A DNA stretch of 64,000 nt from Desmodus rotundus (GCF_022682495.2 NC_071388.1:174931622-174995621), one strand, 5' to 3'; positions 52,340-62,702 are shown, counted from the first letter of the stretch. Notes: generated by a model not told the origin, from the letters alone. Numbers and translations are program-made.

Positions 52340-52876
52340 GGAGATTGGGATTGAATCTTGTGAAACCAAGCTCCTTTAGAATCTGCGTGACCCGGACTAG
52401 TGCACTTTTGCCAGGAACCAATGTTTCCCCTGCAGTCACCATTCGATTTATTGCTTTTTTGGTCGTTCTTTCTCATAAAGTTATCTCTAGCTCATTCTAG
52501 CTAGACTTTTTTCTTTAATGATGCTAAAGATTCTGTTTTAGTGTTTCCGCAAGGATTGATGCTCTTTTCAGTGAGTCTACAAAGCCATCCCGTTTAATAT
52601 TTCTTAAAATCTTCGCCATTCTAATTTAAGTGCAAGGATGCAAAGATTCCTACACCTGCACTTTCTGCTCATCCCAGGCCCCTCCCGCACCCACTCCTTC
52701 CCCAGCGGCCTGGAACAGTTCTCTGTGCTCCTTCGGGTGGTGGTCAGTCGTCTCTGGGGTTTGGGGCAGTAGGAGTTGAGGGGCTAGGGAGACGCGCTGG
52801 GGTAAGCCAGTCTGTGGTGGAAACGCGCGTTTTCTCTGCGGGGTTAAGGGTTCTGAGGCTCGGGTTCTGGACTTAC
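50526..52876 (-). other. TMEFF2: TMEFF2 intron 1
   Basis: A 2,351-bp phase 1 intron between GTAAGT at 52876 and AG at 50527-50526. It holds a long GA/TC tract (52250-52336), a G-run cluster near 51092-51115 and otherwise unremarkable sequence. No further exon was recognised. The first few hundred bases are still fairly GC-rich, as expected next to the CpG island. Confidence 0.9.
52250..52336 (+). repeat. GA-rich purine tract with (GA)n
   Basis: A long uninterrupted-purine stretch: GGGA repeats, a run of about 12 G, then about 22 GA units. It lies 540 bp into intron 1, so the transcribed strand reads (TC)n and the tract sits close to the promoter. Confidence 0.97.
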
Positions 52877-53048
52877 CAGAGCAGTTCCAGCCGGTAGGTG
52901 TTTGGCAGTCACTTAAGGAGGTAGGGAAAGCCGCAAGCTTCACCGGGCGGGCTACAATGAGTAGCATGATGGGCAGCAGCAGCAGCCAGCAGAAGCCCTC
53001 GCAAAGTGTCCAGCTGCTGCACTGCCGCGGGGACTCCCACAGCACCAT
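52877..53048 (-). CDS. TMEFF2: TMEFF2 coding exon 1 (signal peptide and N-terminus)
   Basis: First coding exon of transmembrane protein with EGF-like and two follistatin-like domains 2, a type I membrane protein that is also shed and is expressed mainly in brain and prostate. The exon gives 57 codons plus one base, starting MVLWESPRQC and ending in GWNCS. Residues 21-33 are a Trp/Leu/Ile-rich hydrophobic core of a signal peptide, with likely cleavage near residue 40 (KLAA/FPTS). Asn55-Cys-Ser is an N-glycosylation sequon. The start at 53048 has G at -3 and G at +4; an in-frame TTG lies 15 nt upstream and an in-frame stop is not needed to choose the ATG because the protein matches the known N-terminus. 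The 5' splice site is CTG/GTAAGT (phase 1). From memory the human protein has Val at residue 27, where this one has Ile. Confidence 0.97.
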
Positions 53049-53050
53049 GA

Positions 53051-53230
53051 CTAGTTCGCGCAACTCTGCAGCAGCAAACGGCTTCCGAAGAACACGCTAT
53101 TGTTGGGGCCCGGCAGCGGGCTACTGAGCATCCCGCGGACGGCGGCAGCAGAAGCAGTGGCGGTGGCAGTGGCACCTGACGGCGAAACAGCAGCCAAACC
53201 CGCGCATGATCTCGAGAGTTTCAGCAACAT
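53051..53230 (-). promoter_or_regulatory. Upstream ORF A/C in TMEFF2 leader (59 codons; internal ATG gives 26)
   Basis: Minus-strand ATG at 53230 (weak context, T at -3) opens a 59-codon frame. A second ATG at 53131 (G at -3) is in the same frame and gives a 26-codon ORF (begins MLSSPLPGPNNS). Both end at TAG 53053-53051, two bases before the main ATG at 53048. The frame differs from that of TMEFF2. Upstream-ORF control of TMEFF2 translation has been reported in human cells; whether these ATGs lie within the transcript here depends on the start site. Confidence 0.6.
53121..53207 (-). promoter_or_regulatory. Upstream ORF B in TMEFF2 leader (28 codons)
   Basis: Minus-strand ATG at 53207 with A at -3 (moderate context) opens a 28-codon ORF ending in TAG at 53123-53121. 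The product is very rich in Cys, His and Arg because it reads the GCC/ACT/GCT triplet run out of frame. It overlaps upstream ORF A in another frame and stops 72 nt before the main ATG, far enough for reinitiation. Confidence 0.6.
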
Positions 53231-53310
53231 CCAGTGACCCGGCTCAGCTCCAGCAGCGAGAGGGTCTTCCGCTGAGAAGCTACGCCGGAGACCTGGGAAC
53301 CTCCTGCCAT
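53221..53310 (-). promoter_or_regulatory. Possible further upstream ORF (29 codons)
   Basis: Minus-strand ATG at 53310 opens a 29-codon frame (begins MAGGSQVSGV) that ends in TGA at 53223-53221. It matters only if transcription starts upstream of 53310, which cannot be decided here. Confidence 0.35.
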
Positions 53311-53641
53311 AAAAAAGGGCTCTGGGAAGCCGGGGGAGCAGGAGACCAGAGTCCAGGGACAGAGGACAGGAGCCCTAGGAGGCAGGGTGGAGGAAAAGTC
53401 AAAACGCCCCGCAGCCAAGCAGCCGCCTCTTGCGTTCTGCTGCCCGCATCCCTCTGGCGTTTGGGAAGCAGCAGGTCCTTAGCCCGCCCGGGATCACGTG
53501 GGAAGAGGCAGAGGGCCGCTGATTGGCGGAGCGGGATGCAGGTCCCGGGAGGGAGGGGTCGGCAAGGAGGTGCAAGGAGGAGGGGACGGCGGATGCCACA
53601 GATGGGCTAGCTCGCCAGGCGCTGGCCCGAGTGGGGCTACG

Positions 53642-53672
53642 GAGGGTGGGAGTGGGGGTGGGGGTGGGGGGC
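53642..53672 (+). promoter_or_regulatory. G-quadruplex-prone G-run cluster in promoter
   Basis: The sequence gggtgggagtgggggtgggg continues with two more G-runs, giving at least five runs of three or more G separated by one or two bases, about 600 bp upstream of the TMEFF2 ATG on the non-template side for the opposite direction. Confidence 0.6.
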
Positions 53673-54829
53673 TCAAGTAAAAAGCTCAAGCTTCTGGGTG
53701 GGCTAATCCCACACCTGTATAGTATACCACCTGCCCTTTCACTCCCGAGAGTGGGCTCCGCTGTAGCGCCCCACTTTCGTGCAGGAACCCCGGCTGCGTC
53801 CGGGTGGCATCTTTCGGAGCTGGAGCTGGTGAGGGCGGAGGTGGCAGAGGAGCAGTAGCGGCAGGGCAGAGAGGGGAAAGCCGGCGCAGAGCAGGGGGCG
53901 TCCTGCTGGCGCCCGGCGCTCCAGCGTGCGGGAGCGCGCCGCCTGGTTGTAAACGGATCCTGGCTGAGAATACGCCACGGAGAGCCCCGGGCACAGTTCT
54001 CCGGGGAGTAGCAGGGAGCCGGGACGGTGAAAGGCGGTGGTGTGAGAACAGCTTTGGCCGGCCTGGAAGCTGCAGCAGTTTCCACGGGAGCCTGAGACCC
54101 TGAGGCTGCTCGCCAAGCTGGCGCAACCAGTCTTCCCGGCTCTCTCCTCCTCCGTTTCTCTCTCTCTTCTGCCCTCCCTGGCCCCCTGCAGTCTCGACCC
54201 AGCTCGAGGAGCCGAAGGTTTGAAGACCTCTCCCCAGCCCACGCTCATCTCTGGCCGCCTGCCTGTTTGTGTTGCTACCTGAAAGGTGCGGGCCAATGTG
54301 TTTCGAAGGTCAGATTTGGCCGGGACAAGTGGTCAGAGAGAGAGGAAGGGAAGGCTCCTCTGCAGCAGCAACGGGTGGGTTGCCGGGCGCTTTCTCCGGG
54401 AAGCGGCGTCTGAGAAGAGCGGCTCAGTTGGACCCATGGCGCGTGGAGTGGCCCCGGGCACTTTGCGCTGGTCTCTGCCCGGTCGCCGTGACCTGGGCGA
54501 GGAGACAAGGTCTAACTTGGCAGGAGTGTCTGGCTCTGCGCTTTTCTTCCTCTCGCTCCTGCCGGCGTTGGGCAAACGGCGTAGCGGGACCCGCCTTCTG
54601 CCTGCTGCATCCTTCGCGCAGTTAGACACACTCTTTAGACTAATGGTATTTTAGTCCTTAGTGACGGGACCCGCGGCTTCCTGGGACACGGATGGAAAGG
54701 ACCATATTTCTCTTTTGACCCTGGTAGTTATTGCAGTGACAGTGTTTTGGATGAGTTTTCTTTTCTACGTGATTGTGCAATGTTTAATGTGTGATCCTTC
54801 AGTGATTCAGGATTTTTTTTTTTCTTCTG

Positions 54830-54970
54830 TCCCCGCAACCTCCCTCTCTGTTTCTATCTCCCTCCTTCCCTTTCCTTCCTCTCCTTCCTTCCTTCCTTCT
54901 TTCCTTCCTTCCTGAACCCCCATCTCTTCCCTTTTTTCGCTCTCTTTTTAATTCTCGCCTTTCTCCCTCT
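54830..54970 (+). repeat. Polypyrimidine tract with (TTCC)n
   Basis: Nearly pure C/T for about 130 bp just beyond the CpG island, with a perfect ccttccttccttctttcctt core at about 54890-54912. Confidence 0.95.
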
Positions 54971-57117
54971 TCTTCTGTGTCACCTGAATTTAGAAGAGCA
55001 TTGTTTGATAACATCTCACGGGCAATTTGCGTCCATTACCAATCACTTACAAGAGGCGCCAACACACTTTGAAAACAGGGATTAGCATCGTTTACAGCAC
55101 AACCAGAAAAACAAAAAAACAACAACAACAAATCCGTACCGTGTACCCGAGCTGTCCTTTTAAGTACTTTAACCTCTATCCTCCTCCCATTTCCTTGCAT
55201 TTTAACTTCTCCTTGGAGAGACGTGATCACGCAGCACCTCAGTGTCTCAAAGAAATCTCATTTTTTTCCCCTCGGTGTGAAACCCATTCCTTTATCTTAC
55301 ATACCCGCCTCCGCTGGGAGGTCGCCCCTACCCCCCGCCCCCGTCCACTTCCAAAGATTTCTGAATCTCAGTGTCTCTCGCTCCTGACAATTAAGCAGTA
55401 GATCCCAGCATTCTAGTCAGTGGCATCTCGCTCCTCACCGACGAAGACTCCATTAAAACAGATCAATTTGACCAGACGTTGGAGGCATCAGAAAATGCCT
55501 CCGTTGGAGGCTTCTAGACAGTGCAGCTAAATTCTTGAAGGAAACGAAATGCCCATTAGATAGAGCTGCCAGCCGACACTGGAAAGAAAAAAAAAAGGAA
55601 TCAGAGCTGTCTTTTGCTGCTGCCCCCTTTCAGCAGAGACAGCAACATAAATATACGCTTAATGTACATCAAGGTTGAACAACTCCCCAGTCAGAGTGAG
55701 AACATGTCATTTTCCATAGCAAGGCTGGTGTGCTCACTAAACAGGCTCATGAAAGTAAGTCATGCTTGAAACTAAAGGCAAAGTCTTTAAAAGTGTTTAT
55801 GCAGTAATTATCATAATGAAACAGGACCTGCTAGCACACCAGTGCTTGGCTATATAAGTAGAATTTTACAGAACCTCTTAGCAGAGTAAAACTGTTATTG
55901 AATTCTCTCTTAAGTAAATTTTTGGCATGCTTTCTAGTAACACGTACTCTTCCTAAGACATTTTGCCCAAAGTAACTTAAAACTCCAAAGGAGTTAATTA
56001 CCAGTTGTGACTGGTTAACAAATGCAGTTGCTTCCACAGAGGTTCTTTAAATTATTAAACAGTTGGAAGCAAAGCATTTCCAATAGGAATGCTGTGCTTT
56101 TGTTCAGATTGCTTTGTACTTAGTGTTACAGTGCCACCAAGAAACAAATTCTGAAACTGGCAAGCACCACCAAGTGGCAGAAGAACATCATTCACCAAAC
56201 AGGCCATAGTTTTATTGAACATGTAAATAAAATATATATACATTATTTAGCCTCATCATTAGTACAAAGGAAGTAGACAGGCATTAAATTTTATAGCAAT
56301 GAAGATTAGATTGGTGATTGGATTAATGCTTCCACTTTTCCCCTAACAGGATCCAATCATAGTATTTATTAGAATGAAATTTAAAACAAGGTCTACTGAT
56401 TGTACTTTGCATTGGGTGTTCATATAATTACTAGCAATACAACACCATCATATCAGGAATTTGCAAAATTACTCATTAAAAATTGTGTGCAATATTTGTT
56501 TTCACTATTCCTACTTAAAACAGTTTATTTATGTCATACACCCTCTAGAATTGACTCAGGGGAGGTAAAATAAAATTGTAATACTATTAGGTAGAAATAG
56601 CAGTGTATTTTTTTTCCAGAAAGGTTAAAAAGATGTTTTCACATGGAAGGGGATTCATTAGAAAGTGGAGCATAAAATGGTGACTTAGGTCTTGAGCTTC
56701 TCGTCCTCTGAGAAAGGAAACTGTGGCAGAACATACCTACTCTGTCCATACAGCCTCTTTGCCTGCCCTTATTACGGAGCACCAGTAGCACCCAAACTCC
56801 CAAACTCACCAAATCCCAGCAATGAGCAATGGAATTTAGTGTTTCATACTTGGAATTAGTATGCATTACTTGAGGGGCCTTTAAAAAAAATAGACAAATT
56901 CTAGATTTCACTACCAGGAATTCAAATTCAGAAATATGAGGTTGGACCATGGAATCTATATTCCAAAATCATCCTTTAGAACTAAGATACTCCTATATGA
57001 TAAATTAAAGTATATCTGGATTCTTGCTCAGTTTTCACGGGACTTTTGTCAGAGAGGTTTCTAAGGCAGGATAAAGGCTTATATTCAGTGTATTCATCTA
57101 TCTATCTACCTACCATT
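54971..57117. other. Upstream intergenic DNA, little recognised
   Basis: Apart from a weak MER5-like piece at 56830-56950, I see no gene or named repeat. A conserved distal element for TMEFF2 could lie here but cannot be shown from one sequence. Confidence 0.5.
56830..56950 (+). mobile_element. MER5/Charlie-like fragment
   Basis: The segment tgcattacttgaggggcctt followed by tagacaaattctagatttca and a cagaaatatg motif resembles the middle of MER5/Charlie-type elements. Weak match. Confidence 0.4.
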
Positions 57118-57132
57118 AGGAATTTAATTCTT

Positions 57133-57341
57133 TTTAAAAAGATTTTATTTATTTATTTTTAGAGAGAGGAGAAGGGAAGGAGAAAGAGAGGGAGAGAAAC
57201 AGCAATGTGTGGTTACCTATTGCATGCCCCCTACTGGGCACCTGGCCTGAAACCCAGGCGTGTGCCCTGAGTGGGAATTGAACTGGCGACCCTTTGCTTC
57301 ACAGGCTGGTGCTCAAGCCATTGAGCTCCACCAGCCAGGGC
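57133..57341 (-). mobile_element. Ves-type SINE, well preserved
   Basis: A full-length copy on the minus strand with head GCCCTGGCTGGTGGAGCTCA, a near-consensus B box (GGTCGCCAGTTCAATTCC) and an A-rich tail (aaaagattttatttatttat on the plus strand). A 15-bp duplication with one mismatch flanks it: AGGAATTTAATTCTT at 57118-57132 and AGGAATTGAATTCTT at 57342-57356. It lies upstream of TMEFF2. Confidence 0.95.
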
Positions 57342-57424
57342 AGGAATTGAATTCTTGTACTCATACATTCACCAATATGAATTAAGCTTCCAATTTGTTT
57401 GACTTAGAAATTTTGTGTTTGTAA

Positions 57425-57525
57425 AAGGTTTCCTCATTTGTAAAATGTGGATAATAGTGATACCTACCTCCTATGGTTTTGCTTAAGATTAAGGGAAATA
57501 TAATGTATGATTTAATTTTGATGGC
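57425..57525 (+). mobile_element. MIR fragment
   Basis: ggtttcctcatttgtaaaat, gtggataatagtgataccta and gattaagggaaatataatg keep MIR 3'-core order. Confidence 0.6.
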
Positions 57526-57740
57526 CTTAAGAAGAATGCCTATATAAATGAATGAATAAATACGTGAATATATGTATGTAGTTATACTGAGATATAATCA
57601 AAAGTAATTAAAGACACCAAGTTATTTGTCTATAATGTTACATATGTCCACAATATGTTGATTACTGATAGTGAAGTATAGTATCATTTTCATATATAAC
57701 ACAATATCATAGCATTTTATCCCTTAATTTCTAACCTATC

Positions 57741-57802
57741 TCAGATAGATAGATAGATATTTTTATGTCAGATAAGTAGGTAGGTAGTAGACAGATGGAT
57801 AA
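57741..57802 (+). repeat. (GATA)n / (GGTA)n simple repeats
   Basis: agatagatagatagata followed, after a short gap, by gtaggtaggtag. Confidence 0.9.
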
Positions 57803-58149
57803 TAATGTTCCAAGTATTTATTCCTTAGTTTTGATTTATAATTTGTTAATATTAAATGCCTATTTTATTGGTAACTAGTAAATATATTAAAACATTAAGT
57901 GTTTAATTTGTAGATCAAATGCCATTGACAATGTTCCAGGGAAGTCATCTTCATTTCTGGTTGATTTTCTTAACTGAGTAATTAAATTTGTTATTTTTCC
58001 AACTTTTGAGGCACAAATAATAAATAATGGTTTAAAGAAATAATTTTACAATATAAAAGATTTCTTATGACTTAATGGATTTTTGTGCCCTTAATTATTT
58101 TTAATAGTTATAACTTCATTACTGGAGAAATACTTTATTTCCTCTAGGG

Positions 58150-58321
58150 CAGTGGTCTCCAGTCATGAGTATATATTATATTCACCGGGGGAAATAAGAG
58201 ATACTGATGTAGAGTCTCCATTGCAAATCTGGAATCTCTGGAGGTGGGGTAGAGGCACTGGTACATTCCTTAAAGTTTCCCTGGCAACCGTAAGGCGTGC
58301 CATTGTTGTTGATAGCCACTG
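58150..58321 (+). mobile_element. MER5-like DNA transposon
   Basis: It starts CAGTGGTCTCCAGTCATGAG and ends gatagccactg, i.e. short inverted termini (CAGTGG/CCACTG), with a body resembling MER5 (tctggaatctctggaggtgg). Confidence 0.6.
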
Positions 58322-58549
58322 CCAAGGGGAAGGTGAATGAGTGGGTGTTTCCTCATTATCCAAATTATCCAAGTTTCAGCTGGTAGAAAGAGTGATTTTT
58401 TCACTTAAAACTTTTAAAATAAACATCTCACAAAAGGTCTCTTTGATTAAGATATTTAACCAAAACAATATGCAGCAGTCAATGTTTGCCAATACTTTGA
58501 TATTTGATATTTAATTTAATCACAACATTATTTTAGGGCTTAGTTTAAT

Positions 58550-59375
58550 TTTTTTTCTTTTTTTGAATTTATTTATTTTTAATACTTTATTGTTTATGCT
58601 ATTACAGTTGTTCCAGTTTTTCTCTCTTAGGTCCTCTCCACTGAGCCCAACTTCCACTTCTGTAGTCAATCCCCATTTGGTCATCCCTGTTCATGGGTCC
58701 TTCATATATGTTCTTTCACTAATTCCTTCACCTTCTTTCAAAGAGTCGCCCACTTTCCTCCTCCCCTCTTACAGCTGTCAGCCTGTTCCATGTTTCCATG
58801 CCTCTGGTTCTATTTTGCTCATTAGTTTATTTTGTTCATTAGATTCCTCTTATAAGTGAGATCATATGGTATTTGTCTTTCACCAACTGGCTTGTTTCAC
58901 TTCAAATAATATTCTCCAGTTCCATCCATGCTGTCGCAAAAGGTAGGAATTCCTTCTTTTTTCTGCTGCATAGTATTCCATTGCGTAAATGTACTACAGT
59001 TTTTTTAATCTACTTATCTACTGATGGGCACTTACGTGGTTCCCAAGTCTTGGCCACTGTAAATAGCACTGTGAATAGAGTGGTTCATAAATTCTTTTGG
59101 ATTGTTGTTTCAGGAATCCCTACTGCTGGGACTGTAGTGGAATTGCTGGGTCAAAAGGCAGTTCCATTTTTAGTTTTTTGAGGAAATTCCATACTGTTTT
59201 CCACAGTGGCTGCACCAGTCTGCATTCCCACCAACAGTGCACCAGGGTCCCCTTTTCTCTGCATCCCCACCAGCCCTTGTGGTTTGTTGATTTATCAATG
59301 ATGGCCATTCTGACAGGTGGTTTTAATTTGCATCTCTCTGATGGCTAGTGATGCTGAGCATTTTTTTTTTCATAC
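58550..59375 (-). mobile_element. L1 3' end with ORF2 C-terminal remnant
   Basis: About 825 bp on the minus strand. The piece 59120-59308 (minus) still reads as the C-terminal part of L1 ORF2 (motifs [11 protein letters not shown] and [17 protein letters not shown]). The rest of the ORF2 end is broken by stops, followed by a 3' UTR and an A-tail at the left end (poly T near 58550). It lies upstream of TMEFF2. It is 5'-truncated and not capable of coding for the full protein. Confidence 0.92.
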
Positions 59376-60980
59376 GGAACTCTTTTTTTCCCCACCAGAA
59401 CCAGAAGCTTGTATCAGTTTGAGAAGAAACTGCTTTGCATGTTTGTCTTCGGCTGCTCAGGCCTTCTATTAAACTAAATTAGAATTGGACTGCTCTCTGG
59501 CTTTTTGAAAAGTATTAATAACAGTAGTTCTTGCAATTTGTGTTATTAGCATTTCACTTATTTCTTACAATAAGCCTTTTTCTATTATCTGTGATGCTGA
59601 ATTTAGTTTGTTTTTGTCCTTATGTTACTTGTCAGTGGCATGACAGGTCACTTGAGAACTAATGTTCTCAACCGTTTTGCTGCTCCTTCTACCCAAGTTT
59701 TTCTCTCTTCTTTCTCTCTTCAGCCCCCACCAAATAAATAAATAAATAAAAAGAAAAATTGGAGGGGAAAGACTTCTGTTAGAAGATAAATTTGTGAAAT
59801 GCTTCATATAAATACCCCTCAGCTCACTCGTAGCTTCACAGTGCACATTTGCATTTTAAAGCTCTGAGGAGCTCTGCAGTAAGATGAAACCCAAACCCAC
59901 CAAATAAAACTGAACTCCTGTTTAACTTTATTGAACTCAGACTTTCCAATATTATTTGATCATGAAATCTCTTTTAGCAAGAAAATACTACAATAAACTA
60001 TGACGATGGGTTTCCACATAGCACACCATTAGTAACAATAGTTTAAAGAAACAAGGCTTTAAAAAAAAATTGCGTCAGCACGTTGGATGGGAGAGCTGAT
60101 CATTCTCTCTGACTTATCTTTTCACAGGAACTCCTAACAGCCAGCTCACAGGAGGGTAAATACTCCACAACTTTATTTTCCTGTGTGACTTTCCCTGTCA
60201 TCATAAACATTTTGGGAAGATGATTAAAATGTCAGCCCCACCACCTTCCACCTTAAAAATTTTCCTCAATATTATTTTATGTAAAATCTAAATGAAATAC
60301 TCTAATTTCTTTAACAGCTATAGTAACATAGGATCAGATACAGATTGTGCCTGATAACACTACTTTCTGAAAAGCTGTATCTAACATTGTTGAACATGCT
60401 AAACATTTTTAAATAGAATAACTCACAAGATTTTAGAGAATTTAATTGACTTTTGTATACCACTATACTCATCTCTTTGCTTTGCAACATAAACCTGGAC
60501 CATTAGCCACTCACTGGTTATTATTAGAGCTTCCAATATAATGACAAGGTGAGGTTGCCAGACAGACCAGGTAGCTATGAGAATAGGAGTTGGAATTTTT
60601 ACCGTGACACAAGCTGGGTATCCATGGACCAGTTATTTTGTTTCTCTGAGACTCAGTTTTGTCTTGGCCAGACTTTGCTTTATGACAAAGAAACTTAGCC
60701 TGGTGTAAGGAGAATATGCTGTGCAGCTCTGGGAGAAGAAGGCAGGTTTCAGGAGGGACTGAAATCTGCAAATAGAAACTCATCTGGAGAGCTAGTGCAG
60801 ACACTCATTTCATCTTTCTGTGGTATCATAATATTTTCTCTTTACTTTAGCTATTCCACTCTTCTTCCTCCTGTCCTCCAATTATCTCTGCAATCCTAAC
60901 ATCCCCATCTCAGATATGTTTATAAATTGCATTTAGCTACATTAGATGTCTACTGTACATTATAGAGATATTGTTCTAAA
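59376..60980. other. Upstream intergenic DNA, nothing recognised
   Basis: No exon or clear repeat; a faint MIR-like core near 60600-60660 is too weak to annotate. Confidence 0.5.
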
Positions 60981-60995
60981 ATTGTATATATTTTA

Positions 60996-61290
60996 TTTTT
61001 ATTTTTTATTTTATTATTTTTTAATCCTCACCTGAGTACATTTTCTTCATTGCTTTTAGATAGAGAGGAAGGGAGACGGGAGAAAAACATCAGTGTTAGA
61101 GCAAAGCATCAATTGGTTGCCTCCCTTGTGCACCTGGACCTAAGATCAGGGCAGACTGGGGATCCTATGCACTTGTACCAGTCCAGGGATTGATCCCAAA
61201 ACCCAGCTATGTGCCCTGACCAGAAATCAAACTCACAAGCTTTTGGTTACAGGACGGCACTCTAAACAGCTGAGCCACAGCAGCCAGGGC
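60996..61290 (-). mobile_element. Ves-related SINE, long variant
   Basis: Minus-strand head GCCCTGGCTGCTGTGGCTCA and the tail region resemble the other copies, but the middle has about 50 extra bases, including a repeated unit (tgatcccaaaacccag and tgccctgaccagaaatcaa). ATTGTATATATTTTA at 60981-60995 and AATGTATATGTTTTA at 61291-61305 are a probable target duplication. It may be another subfamily or a dimer-like variant. Confidence 0.82.
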
Positions 61291-61604
61291 AATGTATATG
61301 TTTTAAATTTTAGTATATCTAAAACAGAGAAGAGAGCTCTCCATAGCAAATTACTTACTAACAGTCAACTGGTTTCTTTTTTTAGTTTATGGAAATTCTT
61401 CAATTTACTTTTTATAGTGTGACTTTTGTATATAAAGATTTTCTTTGCATATACAATAATTATTCAAATAATATTAAATTGCAAAGATCTTTAATTTCAG
61501 CTCAGGGAGAACATTCTTTGTGTATATCTTAAGGATGTATTAAAATGCTTTATACATAGTTGGCATGCAGCAAATGAGCTAAATTAAATTTAAATGCTAA
61601 AGCT

Positions 61605-62285
61605 ACAGAGAAATGCAAATTAAAACTACAATGAGATATACCCTTACACCTGTCAGAATGGCTACCATCAATAAATCAACAAACAACCAATGTTGGCAAG
61701 GGCCTGGAGAAAAGGGAACCCTATTGCACTGCTGGTGGGAATGCAGACCAGTGCAGTCATTGTGGAAAACAGTGTGGAGTATCCTCAAAAAATTAAAAAT
61801 GGAACTGCTTTATGACCCAGTGAGTCCACTTCTGGGAATTTATCCAAAGAAACTGTAAACACTAATTTGAAAGAATATGTGTACCCCTATGTTCATTGCA
61901 GAGTTATTTATAATCATCAAGATTTGAAAGCAGCCCAATTATCCATCAGTAGATGAGTGGATAAGAAAACTGTGGTACATTTACACAATAGAATACTACT
62001 AGGCCAGAAAAAAGAAGGAAATTTCACCCTTTGTGACAACATGGATGGACTTGGAGAGAATTATGTTAAGTGCAATAAACCAGTCAGAGAAAGACAAATA
62101 CCACACAATTTCACTCATATGTGGAATCTAATAAACAATGTGAATTAACAAGCAAATTAGTGATAGACTCGTAGTTGGAGAGCAGAAGAGCAGGTTGACA
62201 GCTGGTGGGGGTGGTGGTTGGAGGACATGGAAGGATCAAGCAAAAGAAAAAAATAAAGAAAAAGGAAAAAAAAAAAACAGTCCCG
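61605..62285 (+). mobile_element. L1 3' end, older subfamily, ORF2 remnant
   Basis: The sense piece 61613-61858 reads as the ORF2 C-terminus ([20 protein letters not shown] and LLGIYPKK) and is followed by the typical ORF2 end around catggatggacttggagaga. The 3' UTR (tagtgatagactcgtagttg onward) differs from the ccagagg type seen in the other copies, and an A-rich tail ends near 62278. It appears to be a different, older L1 lineage. Confidence 0.9.
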
Positions 62286-62702
62286 AAAGAGTACTCCAGG
62301 AAAGGTGGTAAATCGCTTTGGAATGGCATGAAAGTTCTGTGTAGACCTATTTTTATCAGGCAAGACTTATTTTGGAATAAAAAGCTGGTACTGAGAAGGT
62401 GATGCTTAGAGTGCTTTAGGGAGCACCTCCACAGTGGACACTGCTTCTTTCCCTAGGTGTTCCCTGAGGGGTGGTCGCTAGTCTCAGTGCCTCGTGAGGG
62501 CAGTGTTTTTTATTCATGGTCTTAGCCTGTAATTGTGTCCTTACTTTTTGGTACTTTTGCATTTCCCATTGCTTCAAGTCAGCAGATCAACCACTCAAGT
62601 CACCAGACCATAAAACAAATAAAAATTGTCTGGATGTGAAATGTGAGATGTTCAAGTGATGTGAACGAAGAGTGGAAGGTAGGCAGCTGGTGATATTTGG
62701 GT

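Larger units (their letters stand above)
52877..53500 (-). promoter_or_regulatory. TMEFF2: TMEFF2 5' leader and proximal promoter (start site not resolved)
   Basis: Minus-strand promoter region upstream of the ATG at 53048. The transcription start cannot be read from sequence, but a compact set of elements lies just upstream of the leader: a GC box (GGGCGGGC on the minus strand, 53483-53490), a palindromic E-box CACGTG (53496-53501) and an inverted CCAAT box (GCCAATCAG on the minus strand, CCAAT at 53522-53526). No convincing TATA box was seen, which fits a CpG-island promoter. The leader between about 53050 and 53230 has an imperfect GCC/ACT/GCT triplet run (53138-53175). Assignment of the start to roughly 53.25-53.47 kb is inference. 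Confidence 0.6.
52780..54620. promoter_or_regulatory. TMEFF2: CpG island over TMEFF2 exon 1 and promoter
   Basis: The base composition changes abruptly from AT-rich to GC-rich with frequent CpG from about 52.78 kb to about 54.62 kb, covering exon 1, the leader and about 1.1 kb further upstream. TMEFF2 promoter methylation is a known feature of several human tumours, so this island is the expected regulatory unit. Long overlapping ORFs on both strands (for example 53399-54085 minus, 53739-54296 minus) come from the high GC content and resemble no protein I know; I do not call them genes. Confidence 0.85.

Noticed and set aside
51987..52500. ORFs of 134-151 codons with Ser-Leu or Arg-Glu repeats
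   Set aside because: They are translations of the (GA)n tract and its flanks.
52650..53063. A 137-codon reading of exon 1 that begins 15 nt upstream and runs past the donor
   Set aside because: The upstream start is a TTG and the C-terminal part is intron 1; the exon ends at GTAAGT (52876).
53399..54296. Long overlapping ORFs (up to 228 codons) in the GC-rich block, several frames on both strands
   Set aside because: Open frames are expected in CpG-rich DNA with few stop codons; the products are Pro/Ala/Arg/Ser-rich and match no protein I know.
59120..61858. Reverse-transcriptase-like peptides taken as possible genes
   Set aside because: They are C-terminal remnants of L1 ORF2 in truncated elements, not host genes.
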